Assembly (NCBI GenBank): GCA_964591275.1 | Contig: CAZQAE010000012.1 | Span: 1-64,000, forward strand | Origin: G963674685 sp964591275 | Lineage (GTDB): Bacteria; Lernaellota; Lernaellaia; JACKCT01 | DNA length: 64,000 nucleotides | Direction: 5' to 3' | Shown: piece by piece, positions 62,517 to 64,000 of the stretch | Position numbering within the stretch: the stretch's first letter is position 1 | Layout of the letters: each line of letters begins with the position of its first letter | Position numbers and translations under genes: made by a program | The notes under the pieces: generated by a model | Seen by the model: the letters and a program-made list of their open reading frames with translations, nothing else | The model's database searches: none | What the model was told of the DNA's origin: nothing

Positions 62517-62684
62517 AAAACAGTCCTTTCATAAGCGATAAATAAACCTGGCGAAGGCGCGGCTTCCACGCGCTAGTTCAAAAGCATTTTAATATTTCCC
62601 GCAGAGTCGGTCAAATTCTTCACCATGGCATGCAGTCTGCCATGAATTTAACACCCTGAAGCGGTCCGATCACAAATAATTCTC

Positions 62685-62712
62685 TTGACAATTCCTGCCT
62701 TAGAGTTATGAT
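62685..62712 (+). promoter_or_regulatory. Strong sigma-70 promoter of the XRE-PIN pair
   Basis: Consensus TTGACA (62685-62690) and TATGAT (62707-62712) are 16 bases apart. The best promoter match in the window. Confidence 0.7.
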
Positions 62713-62723
62713 AATTACAAGAG

Positions 62724-62741
62724 ATGTATTTATAGATACAT
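62724..62741 (+). promoter_or_regulatory. Palindromic operator candidate
   Basis: ATGTAT-TTATAG-ATACAT is a perfect 6+6 palindrome just downstream of the -10 element and about 28 bases before the start codon. It is a natural site for autorepression by the XRE protein encoded next. Confidence 0.6.
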
Positions 62742-62768
62742 GAAGCCGAAAGAATAAAGGGAACTGCC

Positions 62769-63932
62769 ATGGGTAAGGAAGTCATTGCGCCAAATATCCG
62801 AAGGATTCGGTCGTTTAAGGGATTGACTCAGTCTAAAGTTGCCGAGGATGCCAGAATCAGTATTTCAGCATATCGAAAGATCGAAATCGGAAAGTCAGTC
62901 CCAAGAGCGGACACTCTTCAGGCTATTGCAGGCTCCCTGGGTGTAAATATCCAAAAACTTGTCGCCCCAATTCTAACTCTATCGGAAGTTCGGTTCCGTG
63001 CCCTGAAGAAGATGACTGCTCGTGAGCAAATTCTCGTCGATGTGGCGGCATGGCTCCAAAACTATAAGGAATTGGAGGCTCTGCTAGGTAGTGAAGAACT
63101 GTATAAGCTGGCAGGAGTAGTTGCTGATCTCCAACAAAATGGCCAGCTTTCGGATGATTCCTTTGAAGCGGCTATTCAGGTTGCCGGTAAGGCGAGAGAA
63201 GTTCTTAACGTGCACCCGGGCGAGGTTATTAGGGACATCTGCGGTTTGCTTGAGTCGGCAGGAATCAAAGTGCTTCCATATGATTTCACCAGCGACTCCT
63301 TTTTCGGTCTCTCTGTGGGTATTGGAGATGGCGGTCCCGCCATCGTTGTAAACATTAACCGGCGTATGCCTGTTGAGCGATGGATATTCAGCGCCTTTCA
63401 CGAGTTGGGGCACCTGCTTCTACATATGGACGCGTTCGACGTTAATAAAAGGGTGGAGGATGACGCACAAGAAAAAGAGGCAAATCTGTTTGCCAGCTAT
63501 TTCCTAATGCCTGATAACCTTTTTAAAAGCGAGTGGAAAAACGCCTATGGCCTCGGCCTAGTTCGAAGGGTTCTGAAAGTCAAACGTATTTTTAAGGTTA
63601 GCTATGGAACTGTACTACACCGCCTTATTGAGCATGGTGCAGACAAGTCCATCTGGGCGAAGTACCACTGGCAATTTAAGCAGATAACCGGTCGATCATT
63701 GGGAGGGAAAGTTGAGCCGCTTCCCATTGAGCCAAAAGAATTTGCCGAGGTCCGAAGTGCAGACGAAGCGGCCAACTTGTTGCCGGAAGATTTTATTCCC
63801 GATCGGCTGTACCGGCTCGTCCGTATTGCCGTTAATAAAGAAGTGATTTCTCTGAGCCGCGCTGCCGAGATTCTAAGGCTGGATCTCTCCGAAATGCGCG
63901 AGTTATCAAAATCCTGGGTTGATTGTGAATGA
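62769..63932 (+). CDS. XRE-family regulator with ImmA/IrrE-type metallopeptidase domain
   Basis: The 387-residue product has an N-terminal helix-turn-helix of Cro/cI type (residues 8-62: GLTQSKVAEDARISISAYRKIEIG). The central region has FHELGHLLLHM near 210 with the HExxH zinc site of ImmA/IrrE peptidases (M78), and EKEANLFASYFLMP carries the third ligand region. The C-terminal 100 residues include a second HTH-like segment. The family often serves as antitoxin or stress-controlled repressor. The next gene, a PIN-domain protein, starts 1 base after its stop, so they form a pair. Confidence 0.9.
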   Translation: MGKEVIAPNIRRIRSFKGLTQSKVAEDARISISAYRKIEIGKSVPRADTLQAIAGSLGVNIQKLVAPILTLSEVRFRALKKMTAREQILVDVAAWLQNYKELEALLGSEELYKLAGVVADLQQNGQLSDDSFEAAIQVAGKAREVLNVHPGEVIRDICGLLESAGIKVLPYDFTSDSFFGLSVGIGDGGPAIVVNINRRMPVERWIFSAFHELGHLLLHMDAFDVNKRVEDDAQEKEANLFASYFLMPDNLFKSEWKNAYGLGLVRRVLKVKRIFKVSYGTVLHRLIEHGADKSIWAKYHWQFKQITGRSLGGKVEPLPIEPKEFAEVRSADEAANLLPEDFIPDRLYRLVRIAVNKEVISLSRAAEILRLDLSEMRELSKSWVDCE

Positions 63933-63933
63933 G

Positions 63934-64000
63934 ATGCCAAAAAAATATTTGATCCTTGATGCTAATGTCCTGATCGATTATTTCAAAAGCGATCCTTCGG
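63934..64000 (+). CDS. PIN-domain protein, N-terminus only (window edge)
   Basis: Only 22 residues are visible. KYLILDANVLIDYF is the first strand and catalytic Asp of a PIN ribonuclease domain. It starts 1 base after the XRE-ImmA/IrrE gene, so the two are coupled. It probably encodes the toxin of a toxin-antitoxin pair. The end of the gene lies beyond the window. Confidence 0.85.
   Translation, partial: MPKKYLILDANVLIDYFKSDPS

Overview
The window is from a Gram-negative bacterium, probably an anaerobe or facultative anaerobe of the deltaproteobacterial sphere (Desulfobacterota, Myxococcota or a neighbouring candidate phylum). This placement is inferred from gene content, not from a marker gene. 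The evidence is: a type II secretion operon (gspCDEFGHIJK), two signal-peptide outer-membrane barrels, many lipoproteins, a four-subunit ferredoxin-linked 2-oxoacid oxidoreductase, an RpoH-box sigma factor, and an FHA-containing sigma-54 activator. The most distinctive habit is a long Asp-rich linker (DDD/DDV/DDA/NDD) after the lipobox cysteine of exported lipoproteins. At least six genes here have it, and one has the same tract as a C-terminal tail.

Layout. 1-219 is the 3' end of a group II intron. 299-5657: Gfo/Idh/MocA oxidoreductase (-), metallophosphoesterase lipoprotein (+), mtfA (+), a small AT-rich lipoprotein (+). 5982-13301 (-): PIN-PhoH ATPase, the korDABC operon and mutS2. 13302-13875 is a repeat-rich gap. 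13876-15972 (-): glycosyltransferase and a cytidylyltransferase with a PseG-like tail. 16369-28642 (+): T2SS operon ending in a translationally coupled LTA-synthase-like sulfatase, with no gspL or gspM. 28788-31470: lipoprotein (-), hotdog thioesterase and a B12-binding-like protein (+). 31490-35781 (-): rpoH-purD-purE followed by a TsaC::TrmN6-like fusion. 35938-39745: gingipain-like C25 lipoprotein and two divergent FGE-sulfatase-domain lipoproteins, all Asp-linked. 39798-45832: gpsA, an orphan NMT1-type binding protein (-), two coupled SGNH hydrolases (+) and an FHA/sigma-54 activator (-). 46201-50003 (+): two small lipoproteins and two outer-membrane barrels. 50144-51073 (-): Mrr-type nuclease. 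51513-52889 (+): ceramidase-like protein. 53057-55170 (-): panD, panC and a deoxynucleoside kinase. 55399-60522 (+): DUF4097-like exported protein, tRNA-Val(UAC), MBL hydrolase, S41 protease, malic enzyme. 60935-62516: lipoprotein (+) and histidine phosphatase (-). 62769 to the end (+): XRE-ImmA/IrrE protein and the start of a PIN-domain gene, a probable toxin-antitoxin pair with a clear promoter and palindromic operator.

How they fit. The T2SS operon, barrels and Asp-linked lipoproteins describe a cell investing in the envelope and surface. The kor operon and malic enzyme point to reductive or anaplerotic carbon metabolism around 2-oxoacids. panD/panC, purD/purE, mutS2, rpoH and tsaC are housekeeping.

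The most unexpected non-coding signal is a set of 7-bp-period tandem repeats of several sequence families. In most cases they begin within a few bases of a stop codon and read in the same sense as the gene, and twice a REP-like palindrome follows. The most unexpected protein is the fusion of a t6A37 synthase with an m6A37-type tRNA methyltransferase.
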